NCBI RefSeq assembly: GCF_000284255.1
Contig: NC_017075.1
Location: 2,170,001 to 2,234,000, forward strand
Reading direction: 5' to 3'
DNA length: 64,000 nucleotides
Source of the DNA: Rubrivivax gelatinosus IL144
Lineage (GTDB): Bacteria > Pseudomonadota > Gammaproteobacteria > Burkholderiales > Burkholderiaceae_C
Shown: piece after piece, positions 54,960-62,593 of the stretch
Position numbering within the stretch: position 1 is the first letter of the stretch
How the letters are laid out: each line of letters starts with the position of its first letter
Translations under genes and position numbers: made by a program
The notes under the pieces: generated by a model
What the model was told of the DNA's origin: nothing
Databases searched by the model: none
Seen by the model: the letters and a program-made list of their open reading frames with translations, nothing else

Positions 54960-55735
54960 CGCGCGCCTCCCTTGGGCGCGAGCAGCTTGCGCACGCCGAA
55001 GTAGTCCATCGTGCTGTTCACCTTGTTCTGGTTGATCGCGTGCGCCGGGTCCACGCCCTTGGGGCAGACCTCGGAGCAGTAGCCCACCAGCGTGCAGCCC
55101 CAGACACCTTCCTCGGCGTTGGCGACGTCGGCACGCGCCTCCCAGCCGCGGTCGCGCGAGTCGGCGTTGTAGCGGTGCATCAGCGCCAGCGCGGCCGGGC
55201 CGATGAACTCGGGCTTGAGCCCCACCTGCGGGCAGGCGGCGTAACACAGCAGGCAGTTGATGCACTGCGAGAACTGGTAGTACTGGTCCAGCTGCGCCGG
55301 CGTCTGCCGGCTCGGGCCGTCGGCGACGCTGCGGTTCTCGCAGGGCTGGATCCAGGGCTTGACCGACTCCAGCTTGTCGAGAAACTCGTTCTGGTCGACG
55401 ACCAGATCGCGCACGATGGCGAAGTTGGCCAGCGGCTCGACACGCACCTTGTTCGGCCAGTAGTCGCGCAGGAAGGCGTGGCAGGACAGCTGCGGCACGC
55501 CGTTGATCATCTTGCCGCAGCTGCCGCAGATCGCCATGCGGCAGGACCAGCGGAAGGTCAGGCTGCCGTCGAAGTGGTCCTTGATGTACTGCAGGCCCTG
55601 CAGCACCGAGGTGTCGTCGTCGAACGGCACCTGCCAGCTCTGGAAGCGCGGTGCGCTGTCCGTTTCGGGATTGAAGCGCAGGCATTCGATCTCGATCGTG
55701 CGCCCGGTCGCGGGCGTCGGGGTCGTGTCCGTCAT
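54956..55735 (-). CDS. frdB: Fumarate reductase iron-sulfur subunit
   Basis: FrdB passes electrons from quinol to FrdA through three clusters. The 259-residue product has a [2Fe-2S] site (CRMAICGSCG, about residues 65-74, with a later Cys), a [4Fe-4S] site (CINCLLCYAACP, about 158-169) and the [3Fe-4S]/last Cys region (CTLVGYCSEVCPKG). The N-terminus is extended by about ten Thr/Pro-rich residues relative to E. coli. It lies 5 bp after frdA and overlaps frdC by 4 bp. Confidence 0.94.
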   Translation of the reverse strand: MTDTTPTPATGRTIEIECLRFNPETDSAPRFQSWQVPFDDDTSVLQGLQYIKDHFDGSLTFRWSCRMAICGSCGKMINGVPQLSCHAFLRDYWPNKVRVEPLANFAIVRDLVVDQNEFLDKLESVKPWIQPCENRSVADGPSRQTPAQLDQYYQFSQCINCLLCYAACPQVGLKPEFIGPAALALMHRYNADSRDRGWEARADVANAEEGVWGCTLVGYCSEVCPKGVDPAHAINQNKVNSTMDYFGVRKLLAPKGGAR

Positions 55736-55740
55736 GGGGC

Positions 55741-57510
55741 TCAGGTCAGGATGGCCTTGGTGCCGGCGCCGCCGTAGCTGCGTGCGCGCGGCGCCGAGGT
55801 GGTGATGACGACGGGGCGGTGCGAGATCGCCGGAGCCTCGTCGCCGCGGCGTTCGGCCAGCGTGTGCACGAGGAAACGTTCGTCGTCGCGTTCGGTGTAG
55901 CCGTCCAGGCGCTGGTGGGCGCCGCGCGACTCCTTGCGCTCGCGCGCCGAGTGCGCCATCGCCTCGGCCACTTCGAGCATCGAGCCGAGCTCGATCGCCG
56001 ACAGCCACTCGGTGTTGAAGGCGCGGCTGCGGTCGTCGAGCTTGACGCCGGCACGCCAGCGCGCGCGCAGCTCGGCCAGCGTCGAGCAGGCTTCGGCCAG
56101 GCCGGACTCCTCGCGGTAGATGCCGACGTTCTTCTCCATGCACTCGCCCAGCGCCTCGCGCAGCACGGCGACACGTTCGCCGCGCTCGTGCTGGTGCAGC
56201 GCCTCCAGGCGCGTGACCGCGGCCTGGGCCTGGCGCTCCAGCGACGCCGCAGACGTCGCGCCGGCCGAGCGCACGTACTGCGCCGCCGCTTCGCCGGCGA
56301 CGCGGCCGAAGACGACGATCTCCGACAGCGAGTTCGAGCCCAGCCGGTTGGCGCCGTGGATGCCGACGCTGGAGCACTCGCCGGCGGCGTAGAGGCCGGG
56401 CAGCGAGGTCTCGGTGCGGCCGTTGGTGGCGATGCCGCCCATCGTGTAGTGCACCGCCGGGCGCACCGGGATCGGGTCGTGCACCGGGTCGATGCCGGCG
56501 AAGGTCTTGGCGACCTCGGTGATCAGCGGCAGGCGCTCGTGGATCTTCTTCGCGCCGAGGTGGCGCAGGTCGAGGTTGACGGCGCTGCCGTGGCGAGTCG
56601 TCAGCGTGTTGCCCTTGCGTTCCTCGTGCCAGAAGGCCTGCGACAGGCGGTCGCGCGGCCCCAGCTCCATCGCCTTCGGGCGCGGCCACGGGTCCAGCGG
56701 CCCGAGTCCGTAGTCCTGCAGGTAGCGGTGGCCGTCCTTGTTGGTCAGGATCGCGCCTTCGCCGCGGCAGCCTTCGGTGATCAGGATGCCGCTGCCGGGC
56801 AGGGCGGTCGGGTGGTACTGCACGAACTCCATGTCGCGCAGCGCGACGCCGTGGCGGTAGGCCAGGCCCATGCCGTCGCCGGTGACGATGCCGGCGTTGG
56901 TGTTCTGGCTGTAGACGCGCCCGGCGCCGCCGGTGGCCAGGATCACGGCCTTGGCGCGCAGCAGGAAGAACTTGCCGGTGGCGATCTCGATCGCCAGCAC
57001 GCCTTGCACGCGGCCGTCCTCGACCAGCAGCTCGGCGACGAAGAACTCGTCGAAACGCTGGATTCCCGGGTACTTCAGCGAGGTCTGGAACAGCGTGTGC
57101 AACATGTGGAAGCCGGTCTTGTCGGCGGCGAACCACGTGCGCTGCACCTTCATGCCGCCGAAGAAGCGCACGTTGATGCTGCCGTCGTCCTTGCGGCTCC
57201 AGGGGCATCCCCAGTGCTCCAGGCGGACCATCTCCTCGGTGCAGCGCTCGACGAAGAAGCGCACGACGTCCTGGTCGCAGAGCCAGTCGCCGCCGGAGAC
57301 GGTGTCGTCGAAATGGTTGTCCAGCGAGTCGTCGTCACGGATGACGCCGGCCGAGCCGCCTTCGGCGGCCACCGTGTGGCTGCGCATCGGCACCACCTTG
57401 GACACCAGGGCGACCTTGAGTTTCGGATCCGCCTCCTGGGCGGCGATCGCCGCGCGCAGGCCGGCTCCGCCGCCGCCGACGATCACGATGTCGCTGTCGA
57501 TTGTTTCCAT
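55741..57510 (-). CDS. frdA: Fumarate reductase flavoprotein subunit
   Basis: The catalytic subunit reduces fumarate to succinate with covalently bound FAD. The 589-residue product has the dinucleotide motif VIVGGGGAGLRAAIAA, the FAD-linking His45 in SHTVAAEGG, the active-site HYTMGGI segment and the Arg/His-containing GIHGANRLGSNSL. E. coli-type FrdA has the same length (602). Because FrdC and FrdD also match the E. coli form, this is a quinol:fumarate reductase rather than succinate dehydrogenase. It is the first gene of frdABCD. Confidence 0.94.
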   Translation of the reverse strand: METIDSDIVIVGGGGAGLRAAIAAQEADPKLKVALVSKVVPMRSHTVAAEGGSAGVIRDDDSLDNHFDDTVSGGDWLCDQDVVRFFVERCTEEMVRLEHWGCPWSRKDDGSINVRFFGGMKVQRTWFAADKTGFHMLHTLFQTSLKYPGIQRFDEFFVAELLVEDGRVQGVLAIEIATGKFFLLRAKAVILATGGAGRVYSQNTNAGIVTGDGMGLAYRHGVALRDMEFVQYHPTALPGSGILITEGCRGEGAILTNKDGHRYLQDYGLGPLDPWPRPKAMELGPRDRLSQAFWHEERKGNTLTTRHGSAVNLDLRHLGAKKIHERLPLITEVAKTFAGIDPVHDPIPVRPAVHYTMGGIATNGRTETSLPGLYAAGECSSVGIHGANRLGSNSLSEIVVFGRVAGEAAAQYVRSAGATSAASLERQAQAAVTRLEALHQHERGERVAVLREALGECMEKNVGIYREESGLAEACSTLAELRARWRAGVKLDDRSRAFNTEWLSAIELGSMLEVAEAMAHSARERKESRGAHQRLDGYTERDDERFLVHTLAERRGDEAPAISHRPVVITTSAPRARSYGGAGTKAILT

Positions 57511-57609
57511 CCAAACTCCGATATCCTCCGCCCGCGCCGCAGAACGCGGCCCGCGCGCCGGTCGCCCTTATACCGGGATTGGCTTTCGCGTACCCCCGGT
57601 TTCCGCACA

Positions 57610-57630
57610 TGGTCGGTGCATAGCCGACCA
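57610..57630. promoter_or_regulatory. Inverted repeat in the frdA / receiver-gene intergenic region
   Basis: TGGTCGG-TGCATAG-CCGACCA is a perfect 7-7-7 inverted repeat, 100 bp upstream of frdA and 91 bp upstream of the divergent receiver gene. It may bind a dimeric regulator that controls frd. It does not match FNR or NarL sites. TATAAG on the minus strand near 57570 could be the frd -10. Confidence 0.4.
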
Positions 57631-57720
57631 CGTCACCCCGCCTCGGGCGTTGCAGGGTCGGCTACAAGCACTATGCTTGCCCGCTGCGCGTCGGAGCGGT
57701 TTCCCGTCGCGTTTTTTCGC

Positions 57721-58155
57721 ATGCCCTCGATCCCACCTGCCGCCCCCCCGCTGGAAGAGCTCCAGGGAACCGTTCTCTACATCGAGGACGTGGAGATGAA
57801 CTACGCCGTCGTCGAGGGCATCCTCGCACGCCATCCGGGCATCCGGCTGATGCGTGCGGCGACCGGCCTCGACGGCGTGCGCATGGTGCAGGAATGCCGG
57901 CCCGACTTCGTGCTGCTGGACATGCACCTGCCCGACATCTCCGGGCTGGAGGTCGTGCGCCGGCTCAGCGAGGAGATCGCCGAGCGGCGGCTGCGCATCA
58001 CCATCCTCACCGCCGACACGCTGACGATGGACGTGCTGAAGGCGATGAGCCTGGGCGCCTTCGAGTACCTGGTGAAGCCGGTCGAGGTGCGCACCATCGA
58101 GGACTGCGTGCGCCGCGCGCTGCTGGCCAAGCGCCAGCAGGCCGGAAACCGCTGA
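57721..58155 (+). CDS. Single-domain response regulator
   Basis: The 144-residue protein is a lone receiver domain: acidic pair in YIEDVEMNY, phospho-Asp in VLLDMHLPD (about residue 64), Thr in ILTADT and Lys in YLVKPVE. It lacks an output domain, so it would act by protein contact or in a phosphorelay. No Shine-Dalgarno is visible before ATG 57721; an in-frame ATG at 57673 would add 16 residues. It diverges from frdA. A natural partner is a hybrid kinase such as the CHASE2 protein of this window, but that is speculation. Confidence 0.85.
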   Translation: MPSIPPAAPPLEELQGTVLYIEDVEMNYAVVEGILARHPGIRLMRAATGLDGVRMVQECRPDFVLLDMHLPDISGLEVVRRLSEEIAERRLRITILTADTLTMDVLKAMSLGAFEYLVKPVEVRTIEDCVRRALLAKRQQAGNR

Positions 58156-58270
58156 TCCCGGGGCGCGAACAGCGCCCGCTTCGCCCGCCTGTTGCCCGTT
58201 TCGGCCGTCCGGCCGCTGCCTAGCATCGTGGGCGTCGGCTCCACTCCCGCGGGCCGGGACGGAGCACCCG

Positions 58271-58861
58271 ATGAAGGCAGTGGCGGCATGGGCCTGCGCG
58301 CTGGTGATGGGCGCGGCGGCTGCCGCCGAGACGCCGCGATCGGCAGCCGAGGCGCTGGTGGGGCACGTGCGTGCGACGCAGGACGCCGGCGGCCGGCCCT
58401 GGGCCGTGGTCGACAAGGGCGCGGCCAAGCTCAGCGTCTTCGATGCCGAGGGCCGGCTCGTCGCCGAGGCGCCGGTGCTGCTCGGGCTGGCGCGTGGCGA
58501 CGATTCCGTGCCCGGTGTCGGCGAACGTGCCGCGCATCTGCCGCCGGGCGAACGCACGACGCCGGCCGGGCGTTTCGAGGCCGAACCCGGCCGCAACCTG
58601 CGCGGCGAGACGGTGGTGTGGGTCGATTACGACACGGCCTTCGCCATCCACCGCCTGCGCCCGGCACCGGCGTCCGAACGGCGGCCGCAGCGCCTGGCGT
58701 CGCCGACGCCCGCGGACAACCGCATCTCGGCCGGCTGCGTCGTCGTCGAGCCGGGCTTCTTCGAGAAGGTGGTGCTGGCGCAGCTCGGCCGCGGCCACTC
58801 GGTGGTCTACGTGCTGCCCGAGACGCGCGACTGGCGCACGCTGTTCGCCGATCCGGGCTGA
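58271..58861 (+). CDS. Exported L,D-transpeptidase-like protein
   Basis: The 196-residue product has a signal peptide (about 1-19, ending AAAAE) and a YkuD-like domain. The catalytic pattern H...SxGC is visible as AIHRL (about residue 127) and RISAGCVVVEPGFF (Cys about residue 157). The N-terminal DKGAAKLSVFDAEGRLV strand pair is typical. It probably acts on peptidoglycan, but the substrate site is short and shows some departures from the consensus. Confidence 0.72.
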   Translation: MKAVAAWACALVMGAAAAAETPRSAAEALVGHVRATQDAGGRPWAVVDKGAAKLSVFDAEGRLVAEAPVLLGLARGDDSVPGVGERAAHLPPGERTTPAGRFEAEPGRNLRGETVVWVDYDTAFAIHRLRPAPASERRPQRLASPTPADNRISAGCVVVEPGFFEKVVLAQLGRGHSVVYVLPETRDWRTLFADPG

Positions 58862-58876
58862 CTCACAGCAGCCCGG
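58853..58876. terminator. Bidirectional terminator-like hairpin
   Basis: CCGGGCTG and CAGCCCGG form a perfect 8-bp stem with an 8-nt loop that contains the stop codons of both convergent genes. No long U-tract. Confidence 0.5.
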
Positions 58877-59324
58877 GCACGAAACGCTTCGTGCGTGCAC
58901 GGTAGGCGGCGTAACCGGGGTGCCGCTCGGACATCCAGCGCTCTTCCAGCGAGGACTTGGCCCACAGCACCGCGGCCAGCGCCGCGGCCGAGACCAGCGT
59001 CGGCAGCGTCGGCGCGACGGCGATCGCCGCCAGCGCGAGCAGCAGCAGCGCGCTGTACATCGGATGCCGGATCCAGGCGTAGATGCCGTGTTCGACGAGG
59101 CGGCCGCCGGCGCGCGGTTCAGGGTGGATGTTGAAGTTGCCGGGCCGGTTGGCCTTCACCGCGGCCAGGCCGACGGCGAGGGCCAGCGTCGCCAGTGCGA
59201 TCGCCAGCGCCGGGACGGCGGCACGGTTCCAGTGCGGGAGCGCCGAGCCGGCCAGTGCGGCCAGCAGCAGGAACTGCAGCGCGACCAGCCACGCGCCGGC
59301 GCGGCGCCCGGAGGCGTCGCTCAC
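58863..59324 (-). CDS. Isoprenylcysteine carboxyl methyltransferase-family membrane protein
   Basis: The 153-residue protein has four hydrophobic segments and the ICMT/PEMT-like signature GIYAWIRHPMYSALLLL followed by E-ERWM...HPGYAAYRARTKRFVPGLL at the C-terminus. Such proteins are SAM-dependent methyltransferases in membranes; bacterial substrates are usually unknown. It begins with GTG in a GTGA overlap with the upstream methyltransferase gene, so it belongs to the four-gene operon starting at 61456. Confidence 0.82.
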   Translation of the reverse strand: MSDASGRRAGAWLVALQFLLLAALAGSALPHWNRAAVPALAIALATLALAVGLAAVKANRPGNFNIHPEPRAGGRLVEHGIYAWIRHPMYSALLLLALAAIAVAPTLPTLVSAAALAAVLWAKSSLEERWMSERHPGYAAYRARTKRFVPGLL

Positions 59325-60022
59325 GCCGCCTCGCGGCGCAGCAGCCGGACCAGCAGCGGGCGTTCGAAGGCCGCGCCGTCCGCGCCGCAGTGCGGCATGA
59401 AGGCCGCACGCACACGCTCGACGAGCGCGTCGTTCAGCGTGTAGGTGGCGAAGCTCGACTGCATCATGCGCCGCTGGAACTCGGCGAAGTCGGCGAAGCG
59501 CACCGGCTGCGCGAAGCGGTGGCGCACGATCTCGGTCCAGGGGCCGTTCGCCAGCGCCGCGTCCAGCGCCGCCTGCGCCGCCGCGCGCACCGTGCCCTCG
59601 TCGTTGTACAGGCGCACGATGTCGTTCAGGCCCCCGTCGTAGACCGGCTCGGAGACATAGAGCAGGCCGCCGGGCACGAGCACGCGTGCGGCTTCGGCCA
59701 GCGCCTGGCCCATCGCCGCGATCGGCACGTGGTGCAGCGACTTCAGCATCAGCGCCAGGTCGAAGCTGGCGTCGGGCGCCGGCACGGCCTCGGCGCCCCC
59801 GGCGACGAACGTCAGCCCGGGTGTCGGCGGCGCCGCCAGGTTCTTGGCGTGCTGCACCGCGTCGACCTCGAGCGCGGTGACCCGGCAGTCGGGATGGCGG
59901 GCGAGCACGGCGCGCACCAGGCGGGCATCGCCGCAGCCGAGTTCGACGATGCGCCGGCCGGCCAGCGGCACCACGGCCGACAACACCTCGTATTCGTCGT
60001 GGCAGAGCGTCGGCGCGTTCAT
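59321..60022 (-). CDS. Class I SAM-dependent methyltransferase
   Basis: The 233-residue protein has motif I IVELGCGDARLVRAVL (about 25-40), the acidic residue in VTALEVD and motif IV in DLALMLKSLHHV (about 84-95). It belongs to the Methyltransf_11 type of small-molecule methyltransferases. The substrate is unknown. It overlaps the hydrolase gene by 4 bp and the ICMT-like gene by 4 bp. Confidence 0.85.
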   Translation of the reverse strand: MNAPTLCHDEYEVLSAVVPLAGRRIVELGCGDARLVRAVLARHPDCRVTALEVDAVQHAKNLAAPPTPGLTFVAGGAEAVPAPDASFDLALMLKSLHHVPIAAMGQALAEAARVLVPGGLLYVSEPVYDGGLNDIVRLYNDEGTVRAAAQAALDAALANGPWTEIVRHRFAQPVRFADFAEFQRRMMQSSFATYTLNDALVERVRAAFMPHCGADGAAFERPLLVRLLRREAA

Positions 60023-60936
60023 GGCGTGTCGGGGTGAGCTTGAATACCGGCAATGGTATCGGGCGCGTCGCCGCAGGCGCTGCGCAGGAACTCGACGATG
60101 TGCCCGGCGTGCGGCGCCAGCGCCTCGCGCAGGTCGTGGTCGCCGTCGACCGCGAGCAGCCGGGTGCCGGGCGCCGCGGCGGCCTGCAGCCGCAGTGCGT
60201 CGTCGAAGGGCGCCGTCGTGTCGTGGCGGCCGTGCACCAGCAGCACCGGGCAGCGCGCGCGGCGCACGGTGGCCAGCGGCGCGATGTCGTCGAAACGTGC
60301 GCCGATGACCTGCTGCACGTGGCGGATCACGTACCAGCCCAGCGGCCGGTAGGGCACACGCTTTTCGGCCAGGAAACGCCGCATCACCTCGTCCGGGTGG
60401 GCGAAGGCCGAGAGGCTGACGACGCCGCGCACACCGCCCGTGCGTGCCGCGTGCAGCAGCGAGGCGGCGGCGCCGACCGAGTGGCCGACCAGCGCCAGGC
60501 GGTCGGCCTGCACCTCGGGGCGTGTGCCCAGCCAGGCCAGGCCGGCGGCGATGTCCTCGGCGAAACGCGGCATCGAGGTGAAGGCCTCGTCGTCGCTGCC
60601 GCCGTGGCAGCGTGCGTCCAGCAGCAGCACGGCGAAGCCGGCGGCCACCAGCGGCGGCGCCACCGGCCACATCGTCGTCGCGTTGGCACCCCAGCCGTGC
60701 ATCGCCAGCACCGCGGGCGCCGGTGTTTGTTCAGGCAGCACCAGCCAGCCGAAGAGCTTTCGGCCGCGCGGGCCGGGGATGCGCACCTCGTGCACACGCG
60801 AGGCGTCGAGCGCATGGCGCACGTGCGTGCCGTCGTGTGCCATGCGCGGCGCACGCAGCCCGCGCAGGATGGCGTGGTGCGCCAGCGTGCGCAGCGCGAC
60901 GGCGCCGGCGGCGACGCCTGCGGTCTCGGCCAGCAT
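60019..60936 (-). CDS. Alpha/beta hydrolase
   Basis: The 305-residue protein has an N-terminal hydrophobic stretch (about 1-20), the oxyanion segment AMHGWGANATT (about residue 78), the nucleophile elbow GHSVGAAAS (Ser about 151) and the acid/His in HGRHD and DGDHDLREAL. It resembles the dienelactone hydrolase/BAAT-like peptidase group. Function is unknown. It follows the GFA gene by 4 bp on the same strand. Confidence 0.82.
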   Translation of the reverse strand: MLAETAGVAAGAVALRTLAHHAILRGLRAPRMAHDGTHVRHALDASRVHEVRIPGPRGRKLFGWLVLPEQTPAPAVLAMHGWGANATTMWPVAPPLVAAGFAVLLLDARCHGGSDDEAFTSMPRFAEDIAAGLAWLGTRPEVQADRLALVGHSVGAAASLLHAARTGGVRGVVSLSAFAHPDEVMRRFLAEKRVPYRPLGWYVIRHVQQVIGARFDDIAPLATVRRARCPVLLVHGRHDTTAPFDDALRLQAAAAPGTRLLAVDGDHDLREALAPHAGHIVEFLRSACGDAPDTIAGIQAHPDTP

Positions 60937-60940
60937 CGGT

Positions 60941-61456
60941 TCAGTCCCAGGGCCGGCCGGCGGCGCGCCAGGCGTCGATGCGCGGCTTCAAGGCGCGGCG
61001 GCGCTCCAGGCTCTCGGGGCGCCAGACCTCGGCGGCGTCGTAGTACTCGGCCACGGCGCGCGTGCCCTCGGGCAACGCCAGCCAGGGCTGTTTCGTCGAC
61101 GTGAAGATGTGGATGTCCGGCGGCAGGCGGTCGGGGTCGTCGAGCGTGCCGACACGCACGAAGGCGACCAGCGGCCCGCTGCCGGCGTAATGGCTCCAGA
61201 CGGCGATGCGGCAGTGCGGGCAGCGTGCGATGCGCTGGCCCTGGCCGCTGGCCGAGGGCGTGAGCACGATCTCCGGCGATTCGCCGGTGCTTTCCAGCCG
61301 GTCGCGCTCGATCATCGCGTTCAGCGCGAAGGCCGTTCCGGTCTCGCGCTGGCACCAGCGGCAGTGGCAGGCGTGCACCACGAGCGGCGCGCCGTGCAGG
61401 CGGTAACGCACGCGGCCGCAGTCGCAGCCGCCTTCGAGAATCGTCGGGTCGCTCAT
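60941..61456 (-). CDS. GFA family (glutathione-dependent formaldehyde-activating-like) protein
   Basis: The 171-residue protein has the zinc-binding cysteines of the GFA fold: CDCGRVRY (about 11-18), CHCRWCQRETG (about 30-40) and CPHC (about 78-81). Most GFA proteins are not true formaldehyde-activating enzymes and have no known substrate. It is 51 bp downstream of the Fur-family gene and leads the hydrolase-methyltransferase set. Confidence 0.85.
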   Translation of the reverse strand: MSDPTILEGGCDCGRVRYRLHGAPLVVHACHCRWCQRETGTAFALNAMIERDRLESTGESPEIVLTPSASGQGQRIARCPHCRIAVWSHYAGSGPLVAFVRVGTLDDPDRLPPDIHIFTSTKQPWLALPEGTRAVAEYYDAAEVWRPESLERRRALKPRIDAWRAAGRPWD

Positions 61457-61507
61457 GGCCGCGCCGGCGCCCGATGAGTGGGCGCCCGGCGTGCCGATGC
61501 TAGCCCT

Positions 61508-61942
61508 TCAGGCGTTGAGGGCCGGCGCCGGGCGGCGGGTGCGTACGCGCACGATGACGTCGACTTCGCTCAGCTCCAGGCCGTCGCCGAGTTCGGGCAG
61601 GCCCAGCACCTGGATCGCCGGGCCGGTCAGATCGGCGACCTCGCCGGTGTCGACGTTGTAGACGTGGTGGTGCGGCGTCACGGTCGAGTCGTAGACCGTC
61701 GCCGAGCCTTCGATCGGCAGCGCTTTGAGCAGGCGCTGGCGCACGAAGAGCTGCAGCACCGCGTAGACCGTGGCACGCGACAGCCCGGGCAGGTGTTCGC
61801 GCGCGGCGCGCAGCACCTGCTCGGCCGTCATGTGCACCGGTGCCGAGAACAGCACCGTGCCGACGGCCACGCGTTGCAGCGTCGGCAGGATGCCGGCGTC
61901 GCGCAGCTTCTGCTGGATGGAGGCGGAGCGGGTGAGGTCCAT
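61508..61942 (-). CDS. Fur-family transcriptional regulator with a His triplet
   Basis: The 144-residue protein has the winged helix of the Fur family (PTLQRVAVGTVLF... LSRATVYAVLQLFVRQRLL, about 20-72) and a dimerisation domain with HHH at 91-93 (TVTPHHHVYN) but no CxxC structural-zinc motifs. An HHH site in this place occurs in haem-sensing Irr and resembles the metal site of PerR-type proteins. The ligand (haem, Fe, Mn or peroxide) is therefore open. It diverges from nsrR and has a palindrome just upstream of its start. Confidence 0.83.
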   Translation of the reverse strand: MDLTRSASIQQKLRDAGILPTLQRVAVGTVLFSAPVHMTAEQVLRAAREHLPGLSRATVYAVLQLFVRQRLLKALPIEGSATVYDSTVTPHHHVYNVDTGEVADLTGPAIQVLGLPELGDGLELSEVDVIVRVRTRRPAPALNA

Positions 61943-61964
61943 GGGTGTTCGGCGTGTCCGAGAG

Positions 61965-61979
61965 CTGGACGCAGTCCAG
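61965..61979. promoter_or_regulatory. Palindrome upstream of the Fur-family gene
   Basis: CTGGAC-GCA-GTCCAG is a perfect 6-3-6 inverted repeat 23-37 bp upstream of the Fur-family start on the minus strand. It is a likely autoregulatory operator. It does not look like the AT-rich classic Fur box. Confidence 0.45.
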
Positions 61980-62094
61980 ATGTTGGAGCGATTTCAATCC
62001 CGTCCGTGGGTCGCCGTCCTGCGCTGGGTCAAGCCGGGGCCGGGAAAGCGTCACGCTGCGGCGCTTGTTCTGCCGGGGCGCGCCGACTATGATT

Positions 62095-62113
62095 GCTGCA
62101 TTAAAAATACAGC
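62095..62113. promoter_or_regulatory. NsrR-like operator upstream of nsrR-nnrS
   Basis: GCTGCATT-AAA-AATACAGC is a nearly perfect inverted repeat (one mismatch) and resembles the NsrR consensus with its ATGYATTT and AAATACAT halves. It ends 12 bp before the nsrR start, inside the promoter, so NsrR would repress its own operon until nitric oxide is present. Confidence 0.55.
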
Positions 62114-62125
62114 TTTAAGCCGGCG

Positions 62126-62593
62126 ATGAAACTGACCAGCTTCACCGACTACAGCCTGCGGGTGCTGATCTACCTGGCCACGCGCCCGGGCCGGCGCGCG
62201 ACGATCGGCGAGATCGCGGCCAAGTTCTCGGCCTCCGAGAACCACCTGACCAAGGTCGTGCACTTCCTGGCCACCGAAGGCGTGCTGGCGACGGTGCGCG
62301 GCAAGGGCGGCGGTCTGGGGCTGGCGCGGCCGCCGCAGGACATCGTCGTCGGCGACATCGTGCGTCGCACCGAGGGCCAGGCGATGCCGGCCGAGTGTTT
62401 CGGCAGCGGCGGCGCCTGCGCGATCGCGCCGTGCTGCCGGCTGCGCGGCGTGCTCGGCGAGGCCGTCGACGCCTTCTACGCGGTGCTCGACCGCTACACG
62501 CTGGAAGACCTGGTCGCCAACCGCGACCAGCTCGACGGCATCCTGCGCATCGGCGAGATGCCGGTGGCCGCCCCGATGGAGCTGCGGGCATGA
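62126..62593 (+). CDS. nsrR: Rrf2-family nitric oxide-sensing regulator NsrR
   Basis: The 155-residue protein has the Rrf2 winged helix (FTDYSLRVLIYLATRP, then IGEIAAKFSASENHLTKVV, about 6-45) and a cysteine cluster C91...C98...C103-C104 suited to bind an iron-sulfur cluster. NsrR releases DNA when NO reacts with the cluster. The end overlaps nnrS (ATGA), and the operator-like repeat upstream supports the call. IscR is excluded by the Cys spacing and by the nnrS context. Confidence 0.88.
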   Translation: MKLTSFTDYSLRVLIYLATRPGRRATIGEIAAKFSASENHLTKVVHFLATEGVLATVRGKGGGLGLARPPQDIVVGDIVRRTEGQAMPAECFGSGGACAIAPCCRLRGVLGEAVDAFYAVLDRYTLEDLVANRDQLDGILRIGEMPVAAPMELRA

